Made by a program: the position numbers and the translations under genes
The notes under the pieces: generated by a model
What the model saw: the letters and a program-made list of their open reading frames with translations, nothing else
Database searches by the model: none
What the model was told of the DNA's origin: nothing
From: Pedobacter sp. BAL39
Lineage (GTDB): Bacteria; Bacteroidota; Bacteroidia; Sphingobacteriales; Sphingobacteriaceae
Reading direction: 5' to 3'
Assembly (NCBI RefSeq): GCF_000170795.1
Contig: NZ_ABCM01000006.1
Coordinates: 186,001-250,000 of the forward strand
Length of the DNA: 64,000 bases
Part shown: positions 52,533 through 62,021 of the stretch, one piece after another
Numbering within the stretch: the stretch's first letter is position 1
How the letters are laid out: every line of letters starts with the position of its first letter

Positions 52533-54050
52533 TTAGTAGCCCGGGTTCTGATACATCTTTACCGGATCGAGCTTATATTCGTCGAACGGTATCGGGAAGA
52601 ACCTGTCTTTAGTGGTAAAGTTGGCCAGCTGTGCCAGCCCGAATGAACTTTGAGGTTTTGCTTTAAAGTAAGCCACCAGTTCAGGCGTACTGAAATACCT
52701 GATCAGGTCAAACCACCTTTTGTGTTCAAAGGCAAGTTCTACGCGACGTTCGTGCAGGATAGCCAGTTTCAAAGTTGGGAATTTAGTATTGTAGGTCGCA
52801 TTCAAACGTGCCGTTGCATATAAAGGCACACCTGCCCTTGCGCGAACCATGTCCAGGTACTGAATGGCAGTCGCATCATTACCCTGAAGCATATTTACTT
52901 CCGCCAGCATCAGGATGACGTCTGCAAAACGCAGTATGGGCGTGTTATTGCCTCCATAACCAGTTGCACCTACATTTTTATCACGGTATTTGGTAACAAA
53001 CCAATCCTGGATCTGGGCATTTGCAGCAAATTTCACAGAGAAATCTTTTCTCGGATCATTCAGCTCATATTCATTAATCAGGTCAGCGGTCACATTTCCA
53101 CCCGCACCAAGACCCGGTTTATCAGAATTGATGGTTTCTCCCAAAGCCTGGTTGTTTGCAGCGATGCTTGAGCTGTAGGTAATGTCATTTGCTCTGTTAA
53201 CAATTTCAAAAATGGCTTCAGGGTTCGAGGTCTTTTTTGTGACGTCGAAAACATCTGCATAAGGAATTGCAGAGAGCGTAGTAAAATTACGCATGTTGTA
53301 AGCGGCAGTCAGATAGGTGTTCGCATTGGTCAGATTTTCAGCCTTATTCGCATCTATTGTAGAAGCCATGGTCAGGTAAACCTGCCCCAGCAGCGCATTG
53401 ATGGCAGCCTTTGAAACACGTCCCGCTCCTGCTCCGGTTTGCAGGTTAGGCAGGTTACTGGTCAGGCCATCTTTCAGATCGCTCACAATCTGGGCATAAA
53501 CTGCAGCTTCCGGCTGGCGGTAAGTGTTTGCAAACACCTCATCAGTAGTGGTCAGGGTTTTGGTGATCAATGGCACATCGCCCCATTTTCTTACCAGGTG
53601 GAAATAAATCATCGCCCTGATAAACTTCACCTCAGCCAGGTATTGCAGCTTCGTATCGTTGTTGGTGAAGGTAACTTTGTCAATATAGGTAGTTACGGCA
53701 TTACATTGCGTGATGGTCTGATATAAGCTTACCCAGTGTCTTTTCAGGTAAGTATTACTTGGCAGGATGCTGAAGTTACCAAACTGAAAGGGCTCACCCG
53801 CATTCGATTGGTTGTCATTGATACCAGTATCGTCAGAACGCTGATCAGTATAAAGACCACTGTTCTCACCGATGTTATCACCACCTCTCAGTGTAGCATA
53901 CGCTGCATTTACTGCCAGCAGTACGCTGCCCTCCGAGGTAAAAAATTTCTCTACCGTTGTTGCGTTGGGATTCGTCTGCTCAATGAAACTCTTTTTACAA
54001 GAAGCCAAAGTAAGAAGAGCCAGAAAAAAAACGATTGTATATTTTTTCAT
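52533..54050 (-). CDS. SusD/RagB-family lipoprotein
   Basis: This 505-residue lipoprotein has a lipobox ending at LASCKKS. TPR-like helices (LAEVKFIRAMIYFHLVRKWG) and the C-terminal signature LHERRVELAFEHKRWFDLIR are present, and it ends DPVKMYQNPGY, a common SusD ending. It pairs with the SusC encoded 23 bases upstream on the minus strand. Confidence 0.95.
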   Translation of the reverse strand: MKKYTIVFFLALLTLASCKKSFIEQTNPNATTVEKFFTSEGSVLLAVNAAYATLRGGDNIGENSGLYTDQRSDDTGINDNQSNAGEPFQFGNFSILPSNTYLKRHWVSLYQTITQCNAVTTYIDKVTFTNNDTKLQYLAEVKFIRAMIYFHLVRKWGDVPLITKTLTTTDEVFANTYRQPEAAVYAQIVSDLKDGLTSNLPNLQTGAGAGRVSKAAINALLGQVYLTMASTIDANKAENLTNANTYLTAAYNMRNFTTLSAIPYADVFDVTKKTSNPEAIFEIVNRANDITYSSSIAANNQALGETINSDKPGLGAGGNVTADLINEYELNDPRKDFSVKFAANAQIQDWFVTKYRDKNVGATGYGGNNTPILRFADVILMLAEVNMLQGNDATAIQYLDMVRARAGVPLYATARLNATYNTKFPTLKLAILHERRVELAFEHKRWFDLIRYFSTPELVAYFKAKPQSSFGLAQLANFTTKDRFFPIPFDEYKLDPVKMYQNPGY

Positions 54051-54073
54051 TGTTCTATTTTTATTGTTGCTGA

Positions 54074-57000
54074 TTAGAATGTTAGTTTGATACCAAGGTT
54101 ATAGGCTCTGGCAATAGGATAATTTCCATAATCCACACCCGGTGCCATATTCGCCCCGTTATTTGTCGTTGCACCTGGTGCAAGGTTAGCACCCAGGCTG
54201 TAATCTACATCCGGATTGTATCCTTTGTACTTGGTGATCGTGAAGGCATTGTCTACACTTGCGAAAACCCTGACATTCTCTACTTTTATCTTTTTGGAAA
54301 GTGCCTTAGGGAAATTATATCCGATAGTGGCATTGGTCATCCTTAAATAAGAACCGCTCTGTAAGTAGAAAGACGATAAACGAGTGTTGTTACTCTGCGT
54401 TCCTGCACGGGAAGCACGGTAGTTTAACCCGCTGCCAGGCTGTGATGGCGACCTGTAACGGTCCGCAACTTCTACATACTGGTTACCTGAACCTTCGAAG
54501 TTGTACAGGTAATAATCCTGTCCGTCGAGCACCTGATTTCCATAAGAACCATTGAATGAAGCACGAAGGTCAAATGATTTGTAGGCTGCGTTGATGGCAA
54601 AACCATAAGTGAACTTGGCATAAGGTGTTCCGATAACCGTTTTATCCAGGTCATTTACGACACCATCTCCGTTTACGTCTTCAAAATAAAGATCACCTAC
54701 TTTAGCAGGGTTGGATGAAGATGCCGATGGCGCTACCTTGCCCAGATTATCTTCAGTAATTCTGCCCAGCACTCTGAATCCATAGAACATACCGATCGGC
54801 TGTCCTTCCTGGGTGATGTGTGTTCTGTAAGAACGTTCAGCACCAGAAACAAGAATTGTACTTCCGTTACTCAGGTTTAATACCTTGTTTCTGTTCAGCG
54901 AGATGTTTCCGCTTAAGCCTAAAGTGAAATCGTTGCTCTGGATGATACGTCCGTCAACCTGGAAATCAAATCCTTTATTCTGAACCTTACTGTCGTCGAG
55001 GTTGGTCAGGATCGTTGAATTCGCAGTACCTGAAATGGATGATACCGGCTGGTCGTATAACAAGTTATAAGAACGGCTCAGGTAATAGTTGAAAATGAAT
55101 GACAACCTGTTTTTGAAAACTGTGATGTCTGTACCAAAGTTATATTGTGAAGTAGATTCCCAGCCCAATGTCTGGTCGGTCATATCGCCTACCAATACAC
55201 CAGAGCCAACTGTTCCGCTTCCAAATACGACACCACCCGGTGATTTTACGGTCTGAATCGCTTTATAATCAGCAATGTTGTTATTTCCGCTCAGTCCCCA
55301 AGAAGCCCTGAGTTTTACTGAAGAGCCTTCTCCAAGGAAATCGTTGTACCAATCTTCCTGAGACAAGCTCCATCCTGTAGCTACGGAAGGAAAAGTTCCC
55401 CATTTGTTTTGCGGACCGAATCGTGAAGATCCGTCGGTACGAAGTGAAGCCGTTACAAAATATTTACCGGCGTAGTTATAACCGATACGTCCGAAGTAAG
55501 ACATTAAGGTAGTTTTTACTTTAAAAGCATTAGGTATAGTCAGCAAATCTGCTGCTGCACCGCGATCAGAAATCTCACCGATGTTATCGCTGGTGAAACC
55601 TTTCGCATTGATCCTGGTGAAGTCGATTGTATTTTGCTGTGCCGAATATCCAGCCAGCGCATTCAGGTCATGCTTACCGAACTTCTTTGTGTAGTTCAGC
55701 GTAAACTCTGCGAGTTTATCCAACTCAGTTTTGTTCTGAGCAATCGCATTTGCGTTGAGCATAGACTGGTTTGAATACGGAGGATTACCGCCACCCGCAC
55801 TCAGGCTTGTAGGCAGGTAATAATCATATTTCTCCTGGTAAAGCTGTGCACCCAGGTTTGTCTTGAATGATAGCCCATCCAGGATCTGATAGGTTGCGTT
55901 GGCGTTGTAGGTACTTCTGTAACCTAACCTGTTGCTCTTTGTTTCCGCAACAGAAGCCAAGGGGTTTTCGATACCCTGAATACCAAATTCATTGGCGATG
56001 GCATTCATTCCATATTTAATAGGATTGCCATTTGCGTCCCTTGCCGGCAGGTAAGGAACATACAGCAAGGCTGCCATCATCGGGCTGAAACGTCCCTCAC
56101 CAACCTCGTTATTGGTCGTCTGCGTGAAGGCTACGTTTGCTCCGACTTTCAGTCGTTCGCTCACATTACCGTCCACATTGGCCCTGAAATTCAGCGCCTT
56201 CATTGCAGTATTTCTGACGATACCATCCTGATCCTGATAGCCACCGCTCAAATAGTATTTCATATTGTCATTACCACCTGAGAAGGAAAGGTTATGACGT
56301 TGAAAGAATGCATTTCTATACAACTCATCCTGCCAGTCTGTATCGACTGTAGGCGCAATCAATCGCTGGTTTGCAAAGTCATAAATATCAGTAGGGATGC
56401 TCACTGACGATCCGTTACCTACGTTTTTGATCCTTGTGGCATTGTCGTCAGAATACATCGCATCCGTCCAGGTTTTACCGCCATTTACGACAAAGTCTTT
56501 GTAAGCGTTGTTACGGGCATCGATAACCAGTTCTGCAAACTGAGAACCATTCAGCAATTTCACTTTTTTACCCAGTTGGGTGATGCCACTCTGTACATCA
56601 TAAGAAAATTTTCCTTTGCCATCTTTTCCTCTTTTGGTGGTGATCAGCACCACACCACCCGCTGCCCTTGATCCATAAATCGCAGACGACGCCGCATCTT
56701 TAAGGATGTCGATGGTTTCAATATCTTCAGGGTTGATGAAAATATTGTTCCCAGCAGGGTATCCGTCAACTACATATAAAGGATCCGAACCCGCCGTCAG
56801 TGAACTGGTACCACGAACACGGATTTTTGTACCTGCGTAAGGTGCACCACTGGTTTGTGACACCTGCACACCAGCAACCTTACCCACGAGGGCCTGCCCT
56901 ACCGTTGGTGCTGTCAGGTTCATTTCTGATGCTTTCACACTGCTGATCGATCCTACCACATCTGACTTCCTGATCTTCTGGTAACCGATGGCTACCACTT

Positions 57001-57673
57001 CCTGAAGGGAGTTGCTCGATTCCTGCAGTTTGATGTTTACAGTTTTCTGGTTGGTGATGGTGACGGTCTGTTTGTCGTAACCGATGTAGTTGAAACTCAG
57101 CTTAGAACCAGATGCCACGCTGATGGAGTATTTACCTTCAGCATCTGTTCCTGTTTTTTTACCAGAAGTCTCATCAACAACCGTTACACCTGGCAAAGCT
57201 CCATTTTTTGTATCCGTAACAGTACCACTTACCAGAACCTGCACGTTGTTGTTCACTACAGGCTCTTCCACTTTTACAGGTGCCGCTGCAATTTCCTGCT
57301 TTTGCACTTTAATCAGTACGTGGCTGTCGTCCACCTGGACTACATTACCTTTGTAATCTCTTAACAGTTGTTTCAAAACGGCATAAACAGACTTTGACTC
57401 AACGGTCATCGTTACCCGTTTTTTAACGTCCAGGACGTTATCATAGCCGATAAGGAAGTTGGACTTTTCCTCTACTACTTTTAACACCTGCTTTAAGGTC
57501 ATGTTTTTCGCAGAGAAGGAAATCATTGTGTTGTTCATGTTTTGCGCACTGGCAGCAAATCCCCGGAGGTTTAGCGGCAGAAAAAACACAAGAAGTAACA
57601 TTACCCTCAGCAAGCCGGATGAAATGCTCCGTTTCGCAGATTGCAAACATGGGATTAGATAAAATTTTCGCAT
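54074..57673 (-). CDS. SusC/RagA TonB-dependent transporter with STN domain
   Basis: This 1199-residue protein has a signal peptide (ending near FAASAQ), an STN domain (about 50-115), a carboxypeptidase-regulatory domain (about 145-225), a plug (KIRVRGTSSLTAGSDPLYVV, LKDAASSAIYGSRAAGGVV) and a long barrel. The STN domain fits signalling to the FecR protein encoded just upstream. It should import an unknown large substrate with its SusD partner. Confidence 0.95.
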   Translation of the reverse strand: MRKFYLIPCLQSAKRSISSGLLRVMLLLVFFLPLNLRGFAASAQNMNNTMISFSAKNMTLKQVLKVVEEKSNFLIGYDNVLDVKKRVTMTVESKSVYAVLKQLLRDYKGNVVQVDDSHVLIKVQKQEIAAAPVKVEEPVVNNNVQVLVSGTVTDTKNGALPGVTVVDETSGKKTGTDAEGKYSISVASGSKLSFNYIGYDKQTVTITNQKTVNIKLQESSNSLQEVVAIGYQKIRKSDVVGSISSVKASEMNLTAPTVGQALVGKVAGVQVSQTSGAPYAGTKIRVRGTSSLTAGSDPLYVVDGYPAGNNIFINPEDIETIDILKDAASSAIYGSRAAGGVVLITTKRGKDGKGKFSYDVQSGITQLGKKVKLLNGSQFAELVIDARNNAYKDFVVNGGKTWTDAMYSDDNATRIKNVGNGSSVSIPTDIYDFANQRLIAPTVDTDWQDELYRNAFFQRHNLSFSGGNDNMKYYLSGGYQDQDGIVRNTAMKALNFRANVDGNVSERLKVGANVAFTQTTNNEVGEGRFSPMMAALLYVPYLPARDANGNPIKYGMNAIANEFGIQGIENPLASVAETKSNRLGYRSTYNANATYQILDGLSFKTNLGAQLYQEKYDYYLPTSLSAGGGNPPYSNQSMLNANAIAQNKTELDKLAEFTLNYTKKFGKHDLNALAGYSAQQNTIDFTRINAKGFTSDNIGEISDRGAAADLLTIPNAFKVKTTLMSYFGRIGYNYAGKYFVTASLRTDGSSRFGPQNKWGTFPSVATGWSLSQEDWYNDFLGEGSSVKLRASWGLSGNNNIADYKAIQTVKSPGGVVFGSGTVGSGVLVGDMTDQTLGWESTSQYNFGTDITVFKNRLSFIFNYYLSRSYNLLYDQPVSSISGTANSTILTNLDDSKVQNKGFDFQVDGRIIQSNDFTLGLSGNISLNRNKVLNLSNGSTILVSGAERSYRTHITQEGQPIGMFYGFRVLGRITEDNLGKVAPSASSSNPAKVGDLYFEDVNGDGVVNDLDKTVIGTPYAKFTYGFAINAAYKSFDLRASFNGSYGNQVLDGQDYYLYNFEGSGNQYVEVADRYRSPSQPGSGLNYRASRAGTQSNNTRLSSFYLQSGSYLRMTNATIGYNFPKALSKKIKVENVRVFASVDNAFTITKYKGYNPDVDYSLGANLAPGATTNNGANMAPGVDYGNYPIARAYNLGIKLTF

Positions 57674-57712
57674 TTGATTAAATTAATTGTGATTATTTGT
57701 TGGGTTCTTTTT

Positions 57713-58678
57713 TTACTTAATAGAAGTGATGATTACTTTTCTTCCGTTCATATGGTAGGTTGTACCCGTCAGGGCTGACAATACATTGAGTACTTTGTCG
57801 GCACGTTCATTATGAAAACTCAGGGTATATTTTTTGGGGTCATAAGCCGCATCCATGGTGATGTCGAGGTCATACCACCTGCCCAGCATCCGGACGATTT
57901 CCGGATAAGAAGCATTGTCGAAGTTCAGGTGGTTGGTACGCCAGGCGCTGATGGAATCAGCATTTGCGGCTTTAACAAGGTGGCTTTCGCGCGTTTTGTT
58001 GTAAACGAGTGCCTGATTGGGAAGCAGTAATTTTGAGAAGGCAGCCCCTTTGTCGGAGGTTACCTTCTGCTGCACATTAACTTTACCGGCGGCGACGGTA
58101 ACTTTAACCTGCTCATCATCTGCATATGCTTTTACATCGAAGGAAGTACCGAGCACAGTGGTCTGGATTTTCCCTGAATAAATAATAAAAGGTCTGGATT
58201 TATCGTGCTGCACATTGAAGAATGCTTCTCCGACCAGTTTAACTTCTCTTTTTGTTTTCCCGAACTTCGAGGAGATGAAGACACTTGATCCTGAATTCAG
58301 GAATACCGTAGTGCCATCCTGAAGTGTCACTTCTTTTTTAACACCATTTAAAGACCTGATCTCGGTGTAACTCTCGGGCAGCTCTACTTTTGGTTTGTTC
58401 CTTACTTTAATGACCAGGCCGGTTCCCAGCAGCACCAGAAATACTGCAGCAGCCTGCAGCCATCTGAAGTTTAGTCTTCTTCGCTTCGGGCCCTCCTCCG
58501 TCATCATTGCGATCCTGGCATCAAGGTCAGCAAATACAGCTGAGGCTTCATCAAGGCTCAGCTTTTGCACCTCTTGTCCCTGATGACTTTCATACCATGC
58601 TTCGACCAGTCGGCGCTCTTCTGCGGTCGCTGTTCCATCCTGGTATCTTCTAAATAATATATTAATCCGGTTGTCCAA
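57713..58678 (-). CDS. FecR-family anti-sigma factor
   Basis: This 321-residue protein has a cytoplasmic N-terminus of about 70 residues, one membrane helix (FRWLQAAAVFLVLLGTGLVI), a FecR domain (VTLQDGTTVFLNSGSSVFIS, VGEAFFNVQHDKSRPFIIYS, LGTSFDVKAY) and a C-terminal STN-like part (YTLSFHNERADKVLNVLSAL). It should hold the sigma factor encoded upstream and release it on a signal from the STN-SusC. Confidence 0.94.
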   Translation of the reverse strand: MDNRINILFRRYQDGTATAEERRLVEAWYESHQGQEVQKLSLDEASAVFADLDARIAMMTEEGPKRRRLNFRWLQAAAVFLVLLGTGLVIKVRNKPKVELPESYTEIRSLNGVKKEVTLQDGTTVFLNSGSSVFISSKFGKTKREVKLVGEAFFNVQHDKSRPFIIYSGKIQTTVLGTSFDVKAYADDEQVKVTVAAGKVNVQQKVTSDKGAAFSKLLLPNQALVYNKTRESHLVKAANADSISAWRTNHLNFDNASYPEIVRMLGRWYDLDITMDAAYDPKKYTLSFHNERADKVLNVLSALTGTTYHMNGRKVIITSIK

Positions 58679-58862
58679 AACTATCCTTTAGTTACAGCAC
58701 GGTCTCGGAGCCTGAATGTCCTTTAAGGAATTGTTAACTTTACATTAGGTTTTTAATACCTGGAAAAATATTCGGGACAAGGGGATTCTGCGCATTTCAG
58801 CGAAGGTATAGATCACGAAAAAAAAAGATTTGGGTGTAGACTACTTCAACATGAGGTATGTA

Positions 58863-59402
58863 TTACTTCAGCATGAAAAGAAACAGTGCAAGCATTTCAG
58901 GATGCGTCTGCTTCAAGGTAATTCTCAATCGTTTTAGTGCTTCGGAAATATTATTGCGGACTGTTTTTTCAGAAATGTTCAATAAGTCGGCAATCTCACC
59001 GTTTCGCTTCCCTTCGTTCTTGCTGAGGATATAACACTGACGAGTGGTTTCCGGAAGTTTTTCAACGATGTCATTGATCTGCTGGTAAAGTTCCTTCGCC
59101 ATGGTACCTTCCTCGGCAGAATGATCCAGGGTATTCAATCCTTCAAGTAACAGTGTTTCATTTTTGAGCTGTATATTTTTCCTGCGGAAGGCAGAAATGA
59201 CATGGTTTCTGGAGGCCACGTAGAGGTAGGGTTTAATGTCGCGAACTTCAGCCAGGCTATCCCGCTTCAGCCAGAGTTCCATAAAGATCTCCTGCACTAC
59301 ATCTTTGGCATCCTCCACATCAGAAATGCGAAGATTTACCATGGCAAAAACACTCTTTTTATGTTCTTCGTAAAACTCCTGAAATAAATCTCTGTCCATC
59401 AT
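58863..59402 (-). CDS. ECF RNA polymerase sigma factor (SusCD-linked)
   Basis: This 179-residue protein has sigma region 2 (FYEEHKKSVFAMVNLRISD and DAKDVVQEIFMELWLKRDS) and region 4 (GKRNGEIADLLNISEKTVRN). It should start the sigma-FecR-SusC-SusD chain on this strand. A TACTTTTG box lies upstream. A short direct repeat (TACTTCAnCATGA) spans the last codons and the sequence just beyond the stop. Confidence 0.93.
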   Translation of the reverse strand: MMDRDLFQEFYEEHKKSVFAMVNLRISDVEDAKDVVQEIFMELWLKRDSLAEVRDIKPYLYVASRNHVISAFRRKNIQLKNETLLLEGLNTLDHSAEEGTMAKELYQQINDIVEKLPETTRQCYILSKNEGKRNGEIADLLNISEKTVRNNISEALKRLRITLKQTHPEMLALFLFMLK

Positions 59403-59427
59403 GATCCCTTCATGCTCACCTTTCGCA

Positions 59428-59435
59428 CAAAAGTA
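59428..59435 (-). promoter_or_regulatory. -7 box for the second sigma factor gene
   Basis: On the minus strand TACTTTTG matches TAnnTTTG; the start codon is 25 bases downstream and AAGGG lies just before it. No clear -33 was seen. Confidence 0.5.
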
Positions 59436-59490
59436 GGCCTAAGCTATATTCATGACATTACCACAATGTTAACAAAACATTAATCGCGAC

Positions 59491-60744
59491 TTATGGGTCC
59501 ATTGGTTCATCAAAGTCAATCTGCAGCGCGCTGGCGAGCGGATAAAACTCAGCTTCGGTATCAGAAAGTCTTTTGCCGTTTTTAAAAGGAACATATCCGA
59601 GTTCCTGGGAACATCTTTCCTGAAGCACACCTGTGATGTAATCGCTCTGCGACTTGGCTGTTGAGCTGATGCAAGGTTTATCCATCGGCAAACCGTATCT
59701 GAAAATCAGCCTCGCACAATTCCTCAGGTTTGTGGTGGTGTGTCTTGCATGAGGTTCCATGAGGATCGCCCGTTCGGGTATCTGCAGGTTTTCCATCAGA
59801 AATTTTTTCATTTCTACAGCCTCATTATATTTCGTTTTAAAGGGATGCACACATCCTCCGGAAACCATGATAAAGGGTGCAACACCATTTCTATATTGCA
59901 TCGCTGCCAGCCTGCAACGCAGCATCCCACCGGCACTGAGCGCCACTTCCGGCTCCTCGGGCCCCTCACCGGGCACCAGGATCAATGTATATTGATACTG
60001 ATCCCATTTTATTTTTTTCGAGTGCTCATAAGCCGCCTTATTCACTGTTTCCGTCATCGGCTCATACTCGCCCGCCTGATTGCGCTCATTGATTTCCAGG
60101 CTATGCAGTGCAAACAGCATTGACGATGAGAAAAACAGTGAATCCCGGGCTTCCTTAACTGACAACTGTTCATTGAGGGCCAGCAATTCAGGGTAACGCT
60201 TATCCCTGACATTGAAACTGATGGAATCGATTTTTACGTAGTTTGGCTTCGCTCCTCCCGCATAGACATCAATGGTATGGTTTATGGCTCTGGCATCCTG
60301 CTCCCATGCATTGATGAGTGTTTTTTGGAGATCAGTGTTTTGACCCAACTGATAACATCCCGAGGGGATCAAATGCTTTGTCACCAGGTTAGCCAGCGCA
60401 TTATCTTTCTGATATAATTCAGCTAACCTCGCACTCACCGCTTTAACTTCCTCATCACTGAATTTTGCCGCATTGATATAACAGGCGACATCCTTTCCAC
60501 AATTCTTTACCGCATCCTCCATTGCCTTCTGCTTCTCCAGCCTTATTGTGCAGAGTTGTTTGTCGGCTGCCAGCAGCTGCTTTAGCCCGCTGGTCTGACC
60601 CAAAAGTGTCAGGAAGTAATAGTTTTTTTGTGCCACAGCACCGACCCCGGTAACCAGTCTATACCTGGGATCCGGCGATTGTAGCTGCGCAAATGTGCTT
60701 ACAGAAATTAAGAGAAAAAACAGAATAATGATGCAACGTTTCAT
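59491..60744 (-). CDS. DUF218/YdcF-like exported protein
   Basis: This 417-residue protein has a signal peptide (ending near STFAQ), an N-terminal region with Cys residues (CGKDVACYINAA), and a C-terminal DUF218 domain with ILVPGEGPEE, IMVSGGCVHP, EMKKFLMENLQIPERAILME and HARHTTTNL. DUF218 (YdcF/ElyC/SanA) proteins act at the envelope, and some bind nucleotides; the exact role is open. The ATG lies 4 bases after a TACTTTTG box. Confidence 0.87.
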   Translation of the reverse strand: MKRCIIILFFLLISVSTFAQLQSPDPRYRLVTGVGAVAQKNYYFLTLLGQTSGLKQLLAADKQLCTIRLEKQKAMEDAVKNCGKDVACYINAAKFSDEEVKAVSARLAELYQKDNALANLVTKHLIPSGCYQLGQNTDLQKTLINAWEQDARAINHTIDVYAGGAKPNYVKIDSISFNVRDKRYPELLALNEQLSVKEARDSLFFSSSMLFALHSLEINERNQAGEYEPMTETVNKAAYEHSKKIKWDQYQYTLILVPGEGPEEPEVALSAGGMLRCRLAAMQYRNGVAPFIMVSGGCVHPFKTKYNEAVEMKKFLMENLQIPERAILMEPHARHTTTNLRNCARLIFRYGLPMDKPCISSTAKSQSDYITGVLQERCSQELGYVPFKNGKRLSDTEAEFYPLASALQIDFDEPMDP

Positions 60745-60748
60745 TCCG

Positions 60749-60756
60749 CAAAAGTA
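60749..60756 (-). promoter_or_regulatory. -7 box directly before the DUF218 gene
   Basis: On the minus strand TACTTTTG is followed by CGGA and then the ATG at 60744. If used, the mRNA would begin at or next to the start codon. Confidence 0.5.
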
Positions 60757-60801
60757 GCAATTGAACCGGCTGGAATGAGTTAATAATTTATTACGTATTG
60801 G

Positions 60802-60951
60802 TTAATAAACCAGATGTGCGGCAGTATCGATCTGTTCTTTTCCATCCGCGTTTTCATTATACCGCTCAAAGAGATCAGCTTTCTTCTTAATGATTAAACA
60901 CGTTTCATTTTGCTCCTTATTGGTTTGAAAATGCTCATCTCCCCGGCTCAA
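60802..60951 (-). CDS. Candidate small ORF, 49 residues, TTG start
   Basis: The frame reads as a plausible polar protein (DEHFQTNKEQNETCLIIKKK, then ADLFERYNENADGKEQID, then TAAHLVY) but has only a TTG start and no clear ribosome binding site. An in-frame TGA lies upstream. It fills most of the 300-base gap between two minus-strand genes. It may be real or a gene remnant. Confidence 0.28.
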   Translation of the reverse strand: MSRGDEHFQTNKEQNETCLIIKKKADLFERYNENADGKEQIDTAAHLVY

Positions 60952-60998
60952 TAATCCGGAGATTTGTGAAGTTAATCATACCATTAAATAAAATCACA

Positions 60999-61097
60999 AT
61001 GAAAAATCTTCAGGATACCGCAGATAAACTTGCTATAATTGCTGTCAGTATCGAATGTTTGCCCTATTTTTCAGAAAATCCTGATGTTTCTCTTTGA
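60999..61097 (+). CDS. Candidate small ORF, 32 residues
   Basis: An ATG opens MKNLQDTADKLAIIAVSIEC and then runs antisense through the last codons of the gene at 61045-61767. The first 18 residues look protein-like; the rest follows the other gene's complement. This may be the start of a gene truncated at this junction. Confidence 0.25.
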   Translation: MKNLQDTADKLAIIAVSIECLPYFSENPDVSL

Positions 61098-61767
61098 TAT
61101 ATAGCACGATATCATAATCCGTAGCGGTTTCCACCCATTTGTGATCCGGGCGGAACTCAGATATAAAATCATCCAGATCTTTACCTTCCAGCTGAGTGAT
61201 TGCAATAATCTGCTTTTTATTAAATCTGGCATCGATTTCATCCAACTGATATTCACTTTCCAATTTACGCTGCAGACGCCTGGCATCCTTTCCTTCTTTA
61301 CTTAACGCACTGAAGACTTTATTTACATTGACAGCGATGCCTACCGGCGTGACATTGACCATATTTTTTATATCCCCTTTCTGATAGATGCTTTTATAAA
61401 GCACCTTATTCAGCTGATATTTTTCCAAAGGCGAAGTACGTCTTCCCCTGATCCTCACTTCTTCCAACGCGATCGATCTTTTTACCATACCGATGTTGAT
61501 GAATTGCTCATTGAATACGATGACCGTATCTGGACGATAGCCTTTTTTAGAGATGATGATGGAATCACCCATGAAGGCATTTAAAGAAAAAGCTCCATCT
61601 CTTCCTGAAAGCGCCATACCATTAGTCCTTTTATCCATCAGATAGGCCGAATCAAGTAAAATGTGAGTTTCGGCGTCATAAATCCGGCCGGAAAACCGGG
61701 TAGTTTGAGCGTGGCAAATTGCACCATAAGAGACCAGCAATGCGCAAATAAAAAAGATTTTATACAT
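61045..61767 (-). CDS. Carboxypeptidase-regulatory-like domain protein
   Basis: From the ATG at 61767 the product has 240 residues with a signal peptide (ending near CHAQ). Residues about 23-100 form a carboxypeptidase-regulatory-like domain (FSGRIYDAETHILLDSAYLM, GDSIIISKKGYRPDTVIV). The rest is charged and helical (RLQRKLESEYQLDEIDARFN). Such proteins are common in the Bacteroidota envelope; the role is unknown. Sequence before the ATG has no better start. Confidence 0.82.
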   Translation of the reverse strand: MYKIFFICALLVSYGAICHAQTTRFSGRIYDAETHILLDSAYLMDKRTNGMALSGRDGAFSLNAFMGDSIIISKKGYRPDTVIVFNEQFINIGMVKRSIALEEVRIRGRRTSPLEKYQLNKVLYKSIYQKGDIKNMVNVTPVGIAVNVNKVFSALSKEGKDARRLQRKLESEYQLDEIDARFNKKQIIAITQLEGKDLDDFISEFRPDHKWVETATDYDIVLYIKEKHQDFLKNRANIRY

Positions 61768-62021
61768 CCACAACTAGCCTTACACATACATCACCAATTA
61801 TCATCTTAAATACCATCGCTTAATTATTTTTTTAGCAGCAACTGTGAATCAGGGAGCAAATTCAGCATTATGACATTCAGAAACAAAAGGTTAACATCTT
61901 TTAACAACTTATTGCTATAGACCAGAATTGAATCCAAATGAGATTTGCCTACAACAATCCAAGGATCGGCTACATCAGGCAGGAGGTGATATCCCAACTT
62001 TGTATCATCAAACCATAAACA

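Noticed and set aside
58840-58876. TACTTCAnCATGA repeated at the end of the sigma gene
   Set aside because: The repeat is short, has one mismatch, and one copy is the coding end of the gene, so chance or a local duplication is enough to explain it.
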